Assembly: GCA_016000265.1 (NCBI GenBank)
Contig: JAECRL010000006.1
Span: 124,001-188,000 of the forward strand
Direction of reading: 5' to 3'
Origin: Burkholderiales bacterium
GTDB lineage: Bacteria > Pseudomonadota > Gammaproteobacteria > Burkholderiales > Burkholderiaceae_C
Length of the DNA stretch: 64,000 nucleotides
A program made the translations under genes and the position numbers. The notes under the pieces are model-generated. The model was not told where the DNA came from. It did not search any database and saw only the letters and a list, made by a program, of their open reading frames with translations. This document shows, piece by piece, positions 46,893 to 60,357 of the stretch. Numbering within the stretch: position 1 is the first letter of the stretch; each line of letters opens with the position of its first letter.

Positions 46893-46973
46893 TCTTTTGC
46901 GGGGGACGGTGTAAGGTTCGCGCTGCATGACCCGACCGAGGTGATGCACCCCCTGGAGTCACCGGAGTCAACG

Positions 46974-48014
<1,041 letters not shown>

Positions 48015-48018
48015 CCCG

Positions 48019-48678
48019 ATGTCCGCTGCACCTTCTGCTTTCTCCGCTGTCTCTTCCACCCTCAACACCTGGTTGCTGCGCCCCTGGGCCAAGCCCCTGT
48101 TGTGGCTGGTGTGCGCCTTGCCGATGGCGGCCCTGATCGCAGCGGGCTTCGCGGGCCAGCTCGGTGCCAACCCGACCGACAAGTTCATCAAGGAGACCGG
48201 CGAGTGGGCCTTGCGCTGGCTGTGGCTGACGCTGGCCATCACGCCCCTGCGCGAGCTGGCGTCCCTGCCCGGTTTGCTGCGCCACCGCCGCGCCTTGGGG
48301 GTGACCGCCTTCGCCTACGCGCTGGTGCACTTCCTGTCCTACGCGTGGTTCGACCAGGGCTGGGTCGTCGATGACATCGTGGCCGACGTCTTCAAGCGCA
48401 ACTTCATCCTGGTGGGCATGTTGGCCCTGCTGGTGATGTTGCCGCTGGCGCTGACGTCGTTCAACGCGGCCATCCGCGCCATCGGCGGGCGGCGTTGGCA
48501 GGCGCTGCACAAGCTGGCCTACGCGGTGGCCCTGCTGGGCCTGCTGCACTTCTACTGGAAGAAATCGGCCAAGAACGACCTCACCGAGGTGGCGGTGTAC
48601 GCCGCCATCCTGGCGGTGCTGCTGGGCTGGCGCGTGATCCGCAAGGGCGGGGTGCTGGCCATGTTGCGCGTGCGCTGA
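48019..48678 (+). CDS. msrQ: Heme-binding membrane subunit MsrQ (YedZ)
   Basis: Next to msrP; ATEWALRWLWLTLAITPLREL-type ferric-reductase-like TM protein (FIKETGEWALRWLWLTLAITPLRELASLPGLLRHRRALGV). Confidence 0.94.
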   Translation: MSAAPSAFSAVSSTLNTWLLRPWAKPLLWLVCALPMAALIAAGFAGQLGANPTDKFIKETGEWALRWLWLTLAITPLRELASLPGLLRHRRALGVTAFAYALVHFLSYAWFDQGWVVDDIVADVFKRNFILVGMLALLVMLPLALTSFNAAIRAIGGRRWQALHKLAYAVALLGLLHFYWKKSAKNDLTEVAVYAAILAVLLGWRVIRKGGVLAMLRVR

Positions 48679-48690
48679 GGCGTGCGGGCC

Positions 48691-49692
48691 ATGCTGGAGG
48701 TGCTGGCGCTCATGGCGCCTTTCTTCGGTCTGGTGGGCTTGGGCTGGGTCGCGGTGCGCCGCGGCTGGTTGCCGGTCGATGGCATCGGCGTGCTGATGAC
48801 CTTCGTGCTGCAGTTTGCCTTGACGGCGTTGCTGTTGAGGCTGTCGGCGCAGGGGCGCTTGCAGGCGGGGGCGAGCGCGACCTTGCTGCTGGTTTACGCC
48901 GCCTCCAGCCTGGTGGTGATGGCCCTGGGCCTGTGGTGGGCTCGCAGGGCTGGCTTGTCGCGGCGCGATGGCGCCCTGGCGGCGCTGGTGACGGCCTTCC
49001 CCAACACCGGTTTCCTGGGGCTGCCTTTGCTGACCAGTTTGCTGGGCCCGGACGCCGCGGGGCCCGTGGCGGCCACGTTGCTGGTGGACGTGCTGGTGAG
49101 CTGCTCGCTGGCGATGGCGTGGGCGCACTCGTCGCCGGCGGCGCGACCCGAGGAGGCGGGCGACCCGGGCCCGGGGGCCGCGCTGCTGTCGTCGCTCAAG
49201 GGGGCGTTGCGCAACCCGTTGCTGCAGGCCATGGCCGCGGGGCTGTTGATCTCGGCGGCGGGCTGGACGCTGTGGCAGCCGCTCGACGACACCTTGCGCA
49301 TGCTGGGTCAGTCGGCCACGCCCGTGGCGCTGGTGACGCTGGGGGCCATCGTCGCTCGCTCGCAGGTGCTGGCCACCTCGTCGGCCCCGACCCGCGGGCG
49401 CGCCGCCCGGTCCTGGTGGTGGCTGGTGGCGCTCAAGCTGGTCGTGCACCCCTCGCTGGTCTGGCTGGCGGCGACGCTGGCCGCGGCCAGCGGGCACGCC
49501 TTGCCCCCACTGAGCGTGCTGGCCCTGACGTTGGCCGCGGCCTTGCCGTCTGCGGCCAACGTGTCGATGCTGGCCGAGCGCGAGGGCGCCGACACGGCCC
49601 TGGTGGCGCGCGTCATCCTCTGGACGACGGCGGCGGCCATGCTGACCTGGCTGATGTGGTCACACGTGCTTGGCGTGCGCTCGGCTGTGTGA
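48691..49692 (+). CDS. AEC family transporter
   Basis: Ten-TM auxin-efflux-carrier-like: [52 protein letters not shown]. Confidence 0.85.
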   Translation: MLEVLALMAPFFGLVGLGWVAVRRGWLPVDGIGVLMTFVLQFALTALLLRLSAQGRLQAGASATLLLVYAASSLVVMALGLWWARRAGLSRRDGALAALVTAFPNTGFLGLPLLTSLLGPDAAGPVAATLLVDVLVSCSLAMAWAHSSPAARPEEAGDPGPGAALLSSLKGALRNPLLQAMAAGLLISAAGWTLWQPLDDTLRMLGQSATPVALVTLGAIVARSQVLATSSAPTRGRAARSWWWLVALKLVVHPSLVWLAATLAAASGHALPPLSVLALTLAAALPSAANVSMLAEREGADTALVARVILWTTAAAMLTWLMWSHVLGVRSAV

Positions 49693-51249
49693 CCCAATCG
49701 GCGTGGACTTGAAGAGGGCGATGGCCTCGGTCAGCCGGTTGGCCTGATTCTGCAGGTTGTTGGCCGCCTGGGTGGACTGCTGCACCAGGCTGGCGTTCTG
49801 CTGCGTGGCGTCGTCGAGCTGCACCACCGCGGCGTTGACCTGGTCGATGCCGGTGATTTGTTCGTTGGAGGCGTGGCTGATCTGGTCGATCAGGGTGGTC
49901 ACCTGCTGGACCTTGCTCACGATGTCGTCCATGGCCTGCCCCGCCTTGTCGACCTGCAGGCTGCCCTGCTCGACCCGCTCCACGCTGGCCTGGATGAGCG
50001 ACTTGATTTCGCGTGCGGCGTCGGCGGAGCGCTGGGCCAGGCTGCGCACCTCGGTGGCCACCACGGCGAAGCCACGGCCTTGCTCGCCGGCGCGGGCGGC
50101 TTCCACGGCGGCGTTGAGCGCCAGGATGTTGGTCTGGAAGGCGATGCCGTCGATGACCCCGATGATGTCCGAGATGCGCCGCGAGCTGTTGCTGATCTCG
50201 GTCATGGTCTCGACCACGTGGTTGACGACCTCGCCGCCGTGGCTGGCGGCCGCGCTGGCTTGCCCCGCGAGCTGCGTGGCCTCGCGTGCGGTGTCGGTGT
50301 TGGCGCGCACGGTCGAGGTCATTTGGTGCATCGAGGCGGCGGTCTGCTGCAGCTGCGAGGCCGTCACGTCGGTGCGGTGGCTGAGGTCCTGGTTGCCGTT
50401 GGCGATCTCGTCGCTGGCGTGACGCACCCCGACGATCTGGCTGCCGACGTCGTCCACCAGCGACTTGAGGTTCAGGCCCGACTGGTTGACCGCCCGCATC
50501 AGCATGCCGATTTCATCGACGCGGTTGAAGTGCAGGTTCTCGCCCGCCTGCCCGGCCGCCACGCTTTGGGCCTGCTTGAGCACCTTGTCCAGCGGCGTGG
50601 CGATCTGCTGCTCCAGCCACATGATCTTGACGAGGTTGGCCACGATCAGCACACCGGCCAGGCCGAACATGCTTTGCTGGTCCAGGCCCAGGAAGTGGGC
50701 CGCTGCCAGCGCGACGGCGGCCGTGATGCTGAGGGCCAGGCGCAGGCGCCAGCGCACCGAGAGGGTCTGAGGGATCGAGCGCCACTTCATCCAGCCGGTG
50801 TGCACCACCAGGCCGCGATGGAAGGCCAGGGTGCCCGCGCGCTGCTCACGGAAGGCCTTGTACAGGGTCTCGGCCTCCCTGACCTCGTCCGGGCTGGGCT
50901 TGGTGCGCACGGACATGTAGCCCACCACCTGGCCCTGGCGGACCACGGGCGTGGCGTTGGCTCGCACCCAGTAGTGGTCGCCGTCCTTGCGGCGGTTCTT
51001 GACCAGGGCCGTCCACGACATGCCGGCCTGCAGCGAGGCCCACATGTCGGCGAACGCCTCCTGGGGCATGTCGGGGTGCCGCACCATGTTGTGGGGCTGG
51101 CCCAGCAGCTCGTCGCGCTCGAAGCCACTGACTTGGATGAAGGCCTCGTTGGCGTAGGTGATGCGGCTGTGGGTGTCCGTGCTGGACATCAGGGTCGCAT
51201 CGGCGGGGTAGTCGTGGTCCTTTTGGGTGACCGGGAGATTCGTGCGCAT
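49660..51249 (-). CDS. PAS domain methyl-accepting chemotaxis protein (Aer-like)
   Basis: [83 protein letters not shown] signalling hairpin. Confidence 0.94.
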   Translation of the reverse strand: MRTNLPVTQKDHDYPADATLMSSTDTHSRITYANEAFIQVSGFERDELLGQPHNMVRHPDMPQEAFADMWASLQAGMSWTALVKNRRKDGDHYWVRANATPVVRQGQVVGYMSVRTKPSPDEVREAETLYKAFREQRAGTLAFHRGLVVHTGWMKWRSIPQTLSVRWRLRLALSITAAVALAAAHFLGLDQQSMFGLAGVLIVANLVKIMWLEQQIATPLDKVLKQAQSVAAGQAGENLHFNRVDEIGMLMRAVNQSGLNLKSLVDDVGSQIVGVRHASDEIANGNQDLSHRTDVTASQLQQTAASMHQMTSTVRANTDTAREATQLAGQASAAASHGGEVVNHVVETMTEISNSSRRISDIIGVIDGIAFQTNILALNAAVEAARAGEQGRGFAVVATEVRSLAQRSADAAREIKSLIQASVERVEQGSLQVDKAGQAMDDIVSKVQQVTTLIDQISHASNEQITGIDQVNAAVVQLDDATQQNASLVQQSTQAANNLQNQANRLTEAIALFKSTPIGSHSRAHAKHV

Positions 51250-51421
51250 GGAATCACCTTCAGTGGGTTGTGTCCGAAACAGTGGGGTTTTCGTCTTGTC
51301 GTGGACAAACTGAAGGCTACCTGACGAGGATCAAAGTGATGTGCTGTTTTGTTGGCCGTTTAACAGGCATTAGTGAGAAATATGCAAAACCTCCGTTTGG
51401 TTTGACCTAGACAAAGTTGGG

Positions 51422-54400
51422 TCATGCGCGGTGGCGCGCCAGCACCCCTGCCAGGGCCCGGCCGGTGTGCGTGCCCTTGGCGACCAGCTTCTCGGGTGGG
51501 CCTTCGGCCACGACCTTGCCGCCGCCCGAGCCGCCTTCCGGCCCCATGTCGACGACCCAGTCGGCTTCGGCGATCACGTCCAGGTCGTGCTCGATGACGA
51601 CCACGCTGTGGCCGCCGTCCACCAGGCGGTGCAGCACGCGGATGAGTTTTTCGACGTCGGCCAGGTGCAGGCCCACGGTGGGCTCGTCGAGCACGTACAG
51701 CGTGTGGGGCGCTTTCTGGCCGCGGCGCGTGATGTCGTCGCGCACCTTGCTGAGCTCGGTCACCAGCTTGATGCGCTGGGCCTCGCCGCCCGACAGCGTG
51801 GGCGAGGGCTGGCCGAGCGTGAGGTAGCCCAGGCCCACGTCCTGCAGCAGCTTGAGCGGGTGCGCGATGGCGGGCATGGTGGCGAAGAACTCGACGGCGT
51901 CGTCGACCTCCATCTTGAGCACGTCGCCGATGTGCTTGCCGCGCCAGGTGGCCGCCAGCGTTTCGGGGTTGAAGCGCATGCCGTTGCAGGTGTCGCAATG
52001 CACCTTCACATCCGGCAGGAAGGCCATCTCGATGGTGCGGATGCCCTGGCCTTCGCAGTCGGGGCAGCGGCCTTCGCCGGTGTTGAAGCTGAATCGCCCC
52101 GCCGCCCAGCCGCGTGCCCGTGCTTCCAGCGTGTCGGCGAAGAGCTTGCGGATGGTGTCCCAGAAGCCGATGTAGGTGGCCGGGCAGGAGCGGGGCGTTT
52201 TACCGATGGGGGTCTGGTCGACTTCGAGCACGCGGTCCACCGCGCCCCAGCCTTCGAGGCTTGCGCAGCCGACCCACAGCGGCGCCGTGGTGGCGCGCTG
52301 TTTGGGCGGGATGGCGACGGCGGCCTGCACGTTGGCCAGCAGCACGTCGCGCGCGAGCGTGGACTTGCCCGAGCCCGACACGCCGGTGACGGCCACCAGC
52401 CGGTGCAGGGGCACGCCCACGTTCACGCTTTGCAGGTTGTGCAGCCTGGCGCCCTTGAGCTGGAGCTGCGGCGTGGCCGCATCGACCCCGCGACGCTCGG
52501 TCGCCTGGCCGTCGTCGCCGCGGCGCAGCGGGTGCTGCATGGGCGAGCGCAGGCAGCGGCCAGTCACGGAGTCTTCGGCGGCCATGATGTCGGCCACCGT
52601 GCCTTGCGCGACCACGGTGCCCCCGCGCACGCCGGCGCCGGGGCCGATGTCGATGATGTGTTCGGCGCGGCGGATGGTGTCTTCGTCGTGCTCGACCACC
52701 ACCAGCGTGTTGCCCGACTGGCCCAGGGTGTGCAGGGCGTCGAGCAGCAGCTGGTTGTCGCGCGGGTGCAGGCCGATGGTGGGTTCATCCAGCACGTAGC
52801 AGACCCCTTGCAGGTTGCTGCCCAGCTGGGCGGCCAGGCGGATGCGCTGCGCCTCGCCGCCGGACAGGGTGGGCGCGGCGCGGTCCAGGCTGAGGTAGCC
52901 CAGGCCGACCTGCTCCATGAAGGCCAGGCGGGACTTGATCTCGCTGACGATGTCGCGCGCGATGGTGGCCTCGCGGCCGTCGAGCTTGAGCTTGTCGCCC
53001 CATTTGCGCGCGTCCTTGACGGACAAGGCCGAGACCTCGGCGATGGACTGGCCGCGCAACTGCACGGCGCAAGCCACGGGGTTCAGGCGTGCGCCGTGGC
53101 AGGTGCCGCAGGCGGCGTCTTCGACGTCGTCCACATCGGGCTCGGCGAAGGTTTGCTCGCGCCCTTTCTTCTCGTCGGGTTGAGAGTCGTCGAGCACCTT
53201 GCGCTGCTCGCGCGTGAGCGCCAGGCCCGTGCCCACGCAGTCGGGGCACCAGCCGTGCTTGCTGTTGTAGCTGAACAGGCGTGGGTCCAGCTCGGGGTAG
53301 CTGGTGCCGCAGCTGGGGCAGGCGCGCTCGGTGCTGAAGACCTTCACGCGGCCCATGTGCAGGGTGGACTTGCCGGTGGCCAGCGCCTCGGCCAGGCCTT
53401 CGAGTCCGGTGATGAGGTGGACCACGCCCTTGCCGTGCTCCAGCGCCGAGGCCAGCAGCTCGCGCAGGCGGCCTTCGTTCTCCGGCGTGACGACCACGTC
53501 GCCCACGGGCAGCTCGATGGTGTGCTCGCGGTAGCGGTCGATCTTGGGGCCCTTGGCCGTGCCCCAGCCGGCGCTGGGCAGGAACTCGCCGTCCACTCGC
53601 AGGTAGTCGAAGCCGCGCGCCGAGGCCCACTTGGCCAGCTCGGTGTAGATGCCTTTGCGGTTGACGACCAGCGGCGCCATCAGGCCGATGTGCTGGCCGC
53701 GGTGGTCGCGCACCCACTGGGCCGCGATGGCCTCGGGCGTTTGCGGCAGCACGGGGATGGGGTGGCCGTCGCCGTCCACGCAGGTGGTGCAGTGCTGGGT
53801 GCCCAGCTTGACGTAGAGCAGGCGCAGGAAGTGGTGCACCTCGGTGGTGGTGCCCACGGTGGACTTGCGCCCGCCGCGTGACAGCCGCTGCTCGATGGCC
53901 ACGGTGGGCGGGATGCCGTAGACCGCGTCCACCTCGGGGCGCCCGGCCGGCTGCACCAGCGAGCGCGCGTAGGCGTTGAGCGATTCGAGGTAGCGGCGCT
54001 GGCCCTCGTTGAAGAGGATGTCGAAGGCCAGCGTGGACTTGCCCGAGCCGGACACGCCGGTGACCACGTTGAACTTGCCCCGCGGGATCGACACGCTCAT
54101 GCCCTGGAGGTTGTTCTCGTGCGCGTTGACGACCTCGATGGCTTCGGCGCCCGGCGCGCGCGCGGCGGCCTCGCGGCGTTGCTTGCGGCGCGCGGCGATG
54201 ACGGCCTGCAGCGAGCGGCTGTCTTCTTCGGCCTGGAGCACGGTGGCGGGCGTGGCGTTGGCCTCGTCGGCCAGGCCCATGGCCTGTTCGTACTCGCGCA
54301 GCGCCAGGGCGGTGTGGGTGTGGCCGAGCTTGAGCTCGTCGGGCGAGCCCGTGGCCACGAGCTGGCCGCCCGCGTCGCCGCCTTCGGGGCCCAGCTCGAT

Positions 54401-57220
54401 GAGCCAGTCGCAGGCGCGGATGACGTCGAGGTTGTGCTCGATGAGGATGATGCTGTTGCCCGCGTCGAGCAGCTTGGCGAAGGCCCGCATCAGCTTGGCG
54501 ATGTCGTCGAAGTGCAGGCCCGTGGTGGGCTCGTCGAACATGAAGAGCGTGCCCTTGCGCGCCGTGCGCTGGCCGCTCTTGCTGAGCTGCGTCGAGGCCT
54601 CGACCAGGTGGCCGGCGAGCTTGAGGCGCTGCGCCTCGCCGCCCGACAGCGTGGGCACCGGCTGGCCCAGCTTGACGTAGTCCAGGCCGACATCGGCCAG
54701 GGGCTGCAGGGCGCGCACCACGTCCACGTCTTGCGCGAAGAGCTTGACGGCCTCGGCCACGGTCAGCTCCAGCACGTCGGAGATGCTGAGCTTGCGGTTG
54801 ATGCGCTCGATCTGCACCTCGCGCACCTCGGCGCGAAAGCGCGTGCCGTCGCAGTCCGGGCAGCGCAGGTAGACGTCGGAGAGGAACTGCATTTCGACGT
54901 GCTCGAAGCCCGATCCGCCGCAGGTGGCGCAGCGCCCGTTGCCCGCGTTGAAGCTGAAGGTGCCGGCCGTGTACTTGCGCTCGCGCGACAGCGCCGTGGT
55001 GGCGAACAGCGTGCGCACCGCGTCGAACGCGCCCACGTAGCTCGCCGGGTTGGAGCGCGCTGTTTTGCCGATGGGGGACTGGTCGACGAAGTTGACCGCG
55101 CTGAGCCAGTCGGCGCCCAGCAGGTCGTCGTGCTCGCCCGGGCTTTCGGTGGCCTGGCCGAAGTGGCGCAGCATGGCGGGGTGCAGGATGTCCTGGATCA
55201 GCGTGGATTTGCCCGAGCCGCTGACGCCCGTCACGCCCACCAGCCGCTGCAGTGGGAAGTCCACGTCCAGGTTCTTGAGGTTGTGCTCGCGCGCGCCTTG
55301 CAGGATGAGGCGCGGCGTGCCGTCCTGCACAGGTCGGCGCAGCCCGATGCCGATGCGGCGGCGCGCGCCCAGGTAGGCGCCCGTCAGCGTCTCGGCTTTC
55401 TTGAGGTCGTCCGGCGTGCCATCGAAGACGATGCGACCGCCCTGGTGGCCGGGGCCGGGGCCCAGGTCGATGACGCGGTCGGCGGCCAGCATCACGGCGG
55501 GGTCGTGTTCGACCACCACCAGCGTGTTGCCCGCGTCCACCAGGCGCTGCATGGCCAGGTTGATGCGGTCCATGTCGCGCGGGTGCAGGCCGATGGAGGG
55601 CTCGTCGAGCACGAACAGCGTGTTGACGAGCGACGTGCCCAGCGCCGTGGTCAGGTTGATGCGCTGCACCTCGCCGCCGCTCAGGGTGCGGCTCTGGCGG
55701 TCCAGCGTGAGGTAGCCCAGGCCGACGTCGACCAGGTACTTCAAGCGCGTGCGGATCTCGTCGAGCAGCAGCTGCAGGGCCTCCTGGTCGCCGCGCTGGG
55801 CCAGCGTGACGAACGAGAAGAAGCGCTGCAGCTGCGAGATGGGCAACAGCATCAGGTCGTGCACGCTCAGGCCGGGCAGGGCCTCGAAGGCCGCGCGCCC
55901 GAGCTTGACGCCGTGGGGCATGAAGCGCCGGGTGGGGGCCAGCACCGCGTCGGCGTCTTCGCGCGAACCCAGGCGCCACAGCAGGGACTCGGTCTGCAGG
56001 CGCGCGCCGTCGCAGTCGGGGCAGGGCGTGTAGCTGCGGTACTTGGACAAGAGCACGCGGATGTGCATCTTGTAGGCCTTGCTCTCCAGGTACTCGAAGA
56101 AGCGCTTGACGCCGTACCACTGCTTCTTCCAGTTGCCCTTCCAGGCCGGGTCCCCGTCGATGACCCATTGCTTGTGCTCGGGCGTGAGCTGGGACCAGGC
56201 CGTGTCGCGCGGGATGCCGGCGTCACCGGCGTACTTGATGAGGTCGTCCTGGCATTCGGACCACGCCGGCGTCTGGATCGGCTTGACGGCGCCACCGCGC
56301 AGCGTCTTCTTGGCGTCGGGGATGACCAGGCCGAAGTCCACGCCGATGACGCGCCCGAAGCCGCGGCAGGTGGGGCAGGCGCCCGCGGCCGAGTTGAAGG
56401 AGAACATGCCCGGCGTGGGCGTGCTGTAGCGGCGGTGGCTTTCGGGGCAGTGCAGGCCGCTGGAGAAGCGCCACAGCTCGGGCTCCCCTTCGTCGAGCAG
56501 GGCGTAGACGGTGACGTGGCCGCCGCCGCGTTTGAAGGCCACTTCGAGCGCTTCCATCACGCGGGCTCGGTCCAGGTCGGCGCCGCTGGCGTCGGCGCCC
56601 AGGCGGAAGCGGTCCACCACCACGTCGAGCACCAGGCGCTCGGCGCCGCCTTCGCCCGCCACCGTGCGCTGGGCCTGGATGCGCGAGAAGCCGCTGGCCG
56701 ACAGCCACTCCTCCATCTGCTCGGCCGCGGTGTTGGCCGGCAGCTCGGCGGCGAAGGTCACGATCACGCGGCGTCCGCCCGGTGTGGCTGCGCAGCGGCG
56801 CAGCAGCTCGGCGAACACCGATTGCGGCGAGTCTTCGCGCACCAGCAGCCCGGTCTCCAGGTCGAAGAGCTGGGCCGCGCGCGCGAACAGCAGCTTGAGG
56901 TGGTCGTTGATCTCCGTCATCGTGCCCACGGTGGAGCGCGAGGTGCGCACCGGGTTGGACTGGTCGATGGCGATGGCCGGGGGCACGCCCTCCACCCGGT
57001 CCACGGCGGGGCGGTCCATGCGGTCGAGGAACTGGCGCGCGTAGGCGCTGAAGGTCTCGACGTAGCGCCGCTGCCCTTCCGCGTACAGCGTGTCGAACAC
57101 CAGCGACGACTTGCCCGAGCCGCTGGGGCCGGTCACGACCGTCAGCTCACCCGTGTGGATGTCGAGGTCGAGGTTCTTGAGGTTGTGCTGGCGGGCACCG
57201 CGGATGCGGATGTCGGACAT
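51422..57220 (-). CDS. Double-length UvrA family protein (two UvrA-like halves, four ABC ATPase sites)
   Basis: Four Walker A motifs ([52 protein letters not shown]) and four LSGGE signatures in one 1932-aa frame; paired CxxC zinc motifs. Start [15 protein letters not shown] at 57220. Confidence 0.95.
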   Translation of the reverse strand: MSDIRIRGARQHNLKNLDLDIHTGELTVVTGPSGSGKSSLVFDTLYAEGQRRYVETFSAYARQFLDRMDRPAVDRVEGVPPAIAIDQSNPVRTSRSTVGTMTEINDHLKLLFARAAQLFDLETGLLVREDSPQSVFAELLRRCAATPGGRRVIVTFAAELPANTAAEQMEEWLSASGFSRIQAQRTVAGEGGAERLVLDVVVDRFRLGADASGADLDRARVMEALEVAFKRGGGHVTVYALLDEGEPELWRFSSGLHCPESHRRYSTPTPGMFSFNSAAGACPTCRGFGRVIGVDFGLVIPDAKKTLRGGAVKPIQTPAWSECQDDLIKYAGDAGIPRDTAWSQLTPEHKQWVIDGDPAWKGNWKKQWYGVKRFFEYLESKAYKMHIRVLLSKYRSYTPCPDCDGARLQTESLLWRLGSREDADAVLAPTRRFMPHGVKLGRAAFEALPGLSVHDLMLLPISQLQRFFSFVTLAQRGDQEALQLLLDEIRTRLKYLVDVGLGYLTLDRQSRTLSGGEVQRINLTTALGTSLVNTLFVLDEPSIGLHPRDMDRINLAMQRLVDAGNTLVVVEHDPAVMLAADRVIDLGPGPGHQGGRIVFDGTPDDLKKAETLTGAYLGARRRIGIGLRRPVQDGTPRLILQGAREHNLKNLDVDFPLQRLVGVTGVSGSGKSTLIQDILHPAMLRHFGQATESPGEHDDLLGADWLSAVNFVDQSPIGKTARSNPASYVGAFDAVRTLFATTALSRERKYTAGTFSFNAGNGRCATCGGSGFEHVEMQFLSDVYLRCPDCDGTRFRAEVREVQIERINRKLSISDVLELTVAEAVKLFAQDVDVVRALQPLADVGLDYVKLGQPVPTLSGGEAQRLKLAGHLVEASTQLSKSGQRTARKGTLFMFDEPTTGLHFDDIAKLMRAFAKLLDAGNSIILIEHNLDVIRACDWLIELGPEGGDAGGQLVATGSPDELKLGHTHTALALREYEQAMGLADEANATPATVLQAEEDSRSLQAVIAARRKQRREAAARAPGAEAIEVVNAHENNLQGMSVSIPRGKFNVVTGVSGSGKSTLAFDILFNEGQRRYLESLNAYARSLVQPAGRPEVDAVYGIPPTVAIEQRLSRGGRKSTVGTTTEVHHFLRLLYVKLGTQHCTTCVDGDGHPIPVLPQTPEAIAAQWVRDHRGQHIGLMAPLVVNRKGIYTELAKWASARGFDYLRVDGEFLPSAGWGTAKGPKIDRYREHTIELPVGDVVVTPENEGRLRELLASALEHGKGVVHLITGLEGLAEALATGKSTLHMGRVKVFSTERACPSCGTSYPELDPRLFSYNSKHGWCPDCVGTGLALTREQRKVLDDSQPDEKKGREQTFAEPDVDDVEDAACGTCHGARLNPVACAVQLRGQSIAEVSALSVKDARKWGDKLKLDGREATIARDIVSEIKSRLAFMEQVGLGYLSLDRAAPTLSGGEAQRIRLAAQLGSNLQGVCYVLDEPTIGLHPRDNQLLLDALHTLGQSGNTLVVVEHDEDTIRRAEHIIDIGPGAGVRGGTVVAQGTVADIMAAEDSVTGRCLRSPMQHPLRRGDDGQATERRGVDAATPQLQLKGARLHNLQSVNVGVPLHRLVAVTGVSGSGKSTLARDVLLANVQAAVAIPPKQRATTAPLWVGCASLEGWGAVDRVLEVDQTPIGKTPRSCPATYIGFWDTIRKLFADTLEARARGWAAGRFSFNTGEGRCPDCEGQGIRTIEMAFLPDVKVHCDTCNGMRFNPETLAATWRGKHIGDVLKMEVDDAVEFFATMPAIAHPLKLLQDVGLGYLTLGQPSPTLSGGEAQRIKLVTELSKVRDDITRRGQKAPHTLYVLDEPTVGLHLADVEKLIRVLHRLVDGGHSVVVIEHDLDVIAEADWVVDMGPEGGSGGGKVVAEGPPEKLVAKGTHTGRALAGVLARHRA

Positions 57221-57449
57221 GGATGACCTTGGTTTGAAGGGGCGCAAACATTCTAGGGACAGCCCCATGCCCTTGTTTGTCACCTTGTTGAACAAATGTC
57301 CGATAAAGCGGGGTCAAGTCCCGTTCGATCCCGTCGAAATGAAGGGGGCGTCAGGCCAACGAGGGTCGGGCGTGGTCGCCGGTGGCTTGCGCTGCCCCCG
57401 AGGGGACCTCAGGCGGTCCAAGACGCGCACTTCCCGGAGAACTGGCGTC

Positions 57450-59375
57450 ATGTTCCGCTGGATCCATCATTTGCCTTTGCGGCACAAGTTCCTGGTCCTC
57501 AGCCTCGTGGCCTTCCTCATGACCGCGGCCCCCTCGGTCCTGGTCTTGAGCACCTCGTGGCGGCTCTACGAAGGCCTGCAAGCCGAGCAGGCTGGCCTGC
57601 CGCCGGGCAAGGTCCTGCTGCAGCTCGTGCGGCTGACGCAAGAGCACCGCGGGCTGTCGTCGGCCGTGCTCAGTGGGGAGGCCACGAAACAGGCCGATCG
57701 CGTGGCCCGCCAGACCGCCATCGACGAGACCTTCGCGCAGGTGCATCGGCTCTACCAGGACCTGCCGCGCCAGGCGCTGATGCCCGAGCTCGCGGCGCTC
57801 CAGCGCGACTGGCGTGGCCTCGCCGATCGGGTCACGCAAGCGGGTGTGTCCCCCGCCGACAGCCTCAAGCAGCACACCGCGTTGATCGAGCGGCTGCTCC
57901 ATTTCGTGGAGGACGAGGTGGGCGCCAGCGGCATGGCGCTGGACGCCGACACGGCCTCCTACTACCTGATCACCGCGGCGTTTCGCGACCTGCCTCGCCT
58001 GTCGGAGAAGATGGGCCTGGCGCGCGCGCGCGGCACGATGATGCTGGTCAAGCGCAGCACCGATGCCGACCAGCGCAGCGTCCTGCTGACCCTGGCCGAC
58101 GCCGCCCAGGGCAACCGCCAGGACATGGAGCGCGCCGTGGCCAAGGCGGCCGCGGGCAACCCCGATGCGGTCAAGCCCTTGCGCACCCGCTTGGACGAGG
58201 CGCTGGCCGCGCACACCGCCATGCACGCCCTGGTCTCGGAGGTGGCGCACCAGGCCGACACGCACCCCATGGCGCCCGCGCGTTACTTCGACGAGACCAC
58301 GGTGGCCATCAAAAAGCAGTTCGCGCTCAGCGAGGCGGTGCTGCACGAGCTCGACGTGCTCCTGGCCGAGCGGGCCCAGGCCGAGGCCACGCGCGTCGTC
58401 GTCACCCTCGTGGTGGTGGCGTTGATGCTGGGGTTGGGCGCGGCCGTGGCCAGCGGCATCTCGCGCAACACCTCGGCGGCCATGCGGCGCGCCGTCGAGT
58501 CGGCCGAGGCCCTGGCGCGCGGCGACCTCAGCCCCCGCGCCTCGTCCGATCAGCGCGACGAAGCCGGCCAGCTCCTGCGCGCCATGGCGAGCGCCACCGA
58601 CCAGCTGCGCCTGACCATCGGCGGCATCCGCGACGCCAGCCAGTCCGTGGCCACGGCGTCCAGCCAGATCGCCCAGGGCAACCTGGACCTGAGCTCGCGC
58701 ACCGAGAGCCAGGCCTCGTCGCTGCAGCAGACCGCCTCGTCCATGGAGGAGATGTCGGCCACCGTCAGGCACAACGCCGACACGGCGCTGCAGGCCAACC
58801 AGCTGGCGCTGCAGGTCTCTCAAGGCGCGGCCGAGAGCGGGCGCAATTTCACGCTCGTGACCGAGAAGATGGAGGCCATCAAGCAGGCCAGCAACAAGAT
58901 CGCCGAGATCAACGCCGTGATCGATGGCATCGCCTTCCAGACCAACATCCTGGCGCTCAACGCCGCGGTGGAAGCCGCACGCGCCGGGGAGCAGGGCCGG
59001 GGTTTCGCGGTGGTGGCCGGCGAGGTGCGCACCCTGGCGCAGCGCAGCGCCAACGCCGCCCGCGAGATCAAGTCCCTCATCGGCGACAGCGTCAGTCGCG
59101 TGGAAGAGGGCTGCGGCCTGGCCACGCAGACGGGGCAGTCCATCGAGCGCGTCATCACGCAGATCCAGCAGGTCAGCCAGTTGATCGGCGAGGTGGCCTC
59201 GGGCAACACCGAGCAGAGCCAGGGCATCGCCCAGGTCAACCAGGCCGTCACCCACCTCGACCACGCCACGCAGCAGAACGCCGCGCTGGTGGAGGAGTCG
59301 TCGGCCGCGGCCGCCAGCCTGAGCGACCAGGCCGATCGGCTGCAGTCGGCCGTGGGGCGGTTTCGGCTGGCCTGA
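57450..59375 (+). CDS. Methyl-accepting chemotaxis protein with NIT-like periplasmic sensor
   Basis: N-terminal TM; LTQEHRGLSSAVLSG resembles nitrate/nitrite-sensing domains; [39 protein letters not shown]. Confidence 0.93.
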   Translation: MFRWIHHLPLRHKFLVLSLVAFLMTAAPSVLVLSTSWRLYEGLQAEQAGLPPGKVLLQLVRLTQEHRGLSSAVLSGEATKQADRVARQTAIDETFAQVHRLYQDLPRQALMPELAALQRDWRGLADRVTQAGVSPADSLKQHTALIERLLHFVEDEVGASGMALDADTASYYLITAAFRDLPRLSEKMGLARARGTMMLVKRSTDADQRSVLLTLADAAQGNRQDMERAVAKAAAGNPDAVKPLRTRLDEALAAHTAMHALVSEVAHQADTHPMAPARYFDETTVAIKKQFALSEAVLHELDVLLAERAQAEATRVVVTLVVVALMLGLGAAVASGISRNTSAAMRRAVESAEALARGDLSPRASSDQRDEAGQLLRAMASATDQLRLTIGGIRDASQSVATASSQIAQGNLDLSSRTESQASSLQQTASSMEEMSATVRHNADTALQANQLALQVSQGAAESGRNFTLVTEKMEAIKQASNKIAEINAVIDGIAFQTNILALNAAVEAARAGEQGRGFAVVAGEVRTLAQRSANAAREIKSLIGDSVSRVEEGCGLATQTGQSIERVITQIQQVSQLIGEVASGNTEQSQGIAQVNQAVTHLDHATQQNAALVEESSAAAASLSDQADRLQSAVGRFRLA

Positions 59376-59498
59376 GCGGGGGCGCACAGCCCACGGGATC
59401 GAGGGCCCGAGGTCACGCGCCTGTCGCCGGTTTCATGACAAGATCGGCAACCGGCACGTCACCGCGTGCGCCCCTCCCACGCCAGCCCCGCTCACACC

Positions 59499-59927
59499 AT
59501 GTTCAAGCGCCTCGTCCTGCCCCTGATCGTCCTCGCCGCCCTGGTGGCGGCCTACTTCGCGGTGATGCTCAACTGGAGCTACTCCAGCGGCGAGCGCGCC
59601 GGCTGGGTGCAAAAGCTCTCCCACAAGGGCTGGTTGTGCAAGACCTGGGAAGGCGAGCTGGCGCTGGTCTCCATGCCGGGGGCCTCGGTCGAGAAGTTCT
59701 TCTTCACGGTCAACGACGACGCCGTGGCCGCCGACCTCAACCGCTACATGGGCCGGCGCGTGTCCTTGCACTACGACGAGCGCGTGGGCCTGCCCACCAG
59801 CTGCTTTGGCGAGACCCGCCACTTCGTCAACAAGGTGATCCCGGTGGACGACATCTCGTTGTCGCCCGGGGTGGTGGTGCAGCCGACGCATCCCGTGCCG
59901 GCTGCCTCGGGGCCATCCGCCCCTTGA
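59499..59927 (+). CDS. Conserved hypothetical membrane-anchored protein
   Basis: N-terminal TM (LVLPLIVLAALVAAYFAVML) then WVQKLSHKGWLCKTWEGELALVSMPG; family not confidently recognised. Confidence 0.7.
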   Translation: MFKRLVLPLIVLAALVAAYFAVMLNWSYSSGERAGWVQKLSHKGWLCKTWEGELALVSMPGASVEKFFFTVNDDAVAADLNRYMGRRVSLHYDERVGLPTSCFGETRHFVNKVIPVDDISLSPGVVVQPTHPVPAASGPSAP

Positions 59928-59934
59928 GCCGGCT

Positions 59935-60357
59935 TCAGCGAACCAGCAGCACCGGCGCCTTGCTGCGCGCCAGCACCTGGGTGGCCACCGAGCCGGTGAC
60001 CAGGTTCATCAGGTTGCCGTGGCCGTGCGAGCCCATGATGATCAGGTCGAACTTGCCCTTGTCAGCCACCTTGGCGATGACGTCCGGGGCGTGACCCGTC
60101 TTGGAGACGTAGGCCGTGGCCAGGTTGTGCTTGGCCGTGAACTTGCGGATGGGCTTGAAGATGGCTTCGGCCGTGTCTTCGTAGTAGGTCTTGAGCTGGT
60201 CGGGCGGGAACATCGACGCCGCGTGAGGCGGGATCATGGGCACCACGGTCAGCACCGTGTACTCGTGCTGGGCGGCCAGCCACTCTTCGTGTGTGACCAG
60301 CCAGGCCAGCATGCGTTTGGTGAAGGGGCTGCCATCAACGGGGAGCAGGATCTTCAT
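59935..60357 (-). CDS. Universal stress protein (UspA family)
   Basis: MKILLPVDGSPFTKRMLAWLV...FDLIIMGSHGHGNLMNLVTGSVATQVLARSKAPVLLVR. Confidence 0.95.
   Translation of the reverse strand: MKILLPVDGSPFTKRMLAWLVTHEEWLAAQHEYTVLTVVPMIPPHAASMFPPDQLKTYYEDTAEAIFKPIRKFTAKHNLATAYVSKTGHAPDVIAKVADKGKFDLIIMGSHGHGNLMNLVTGSVATQVLARSKAPVLLVR

Noticed and set aside
51431-57226. Long plus-strand ORFs (816 and 1035 aa) opposite the double uvrA
   Set aside because: Mirror frames of a conserved gene, Val/His/Ala/Gly-rich, no motifs.
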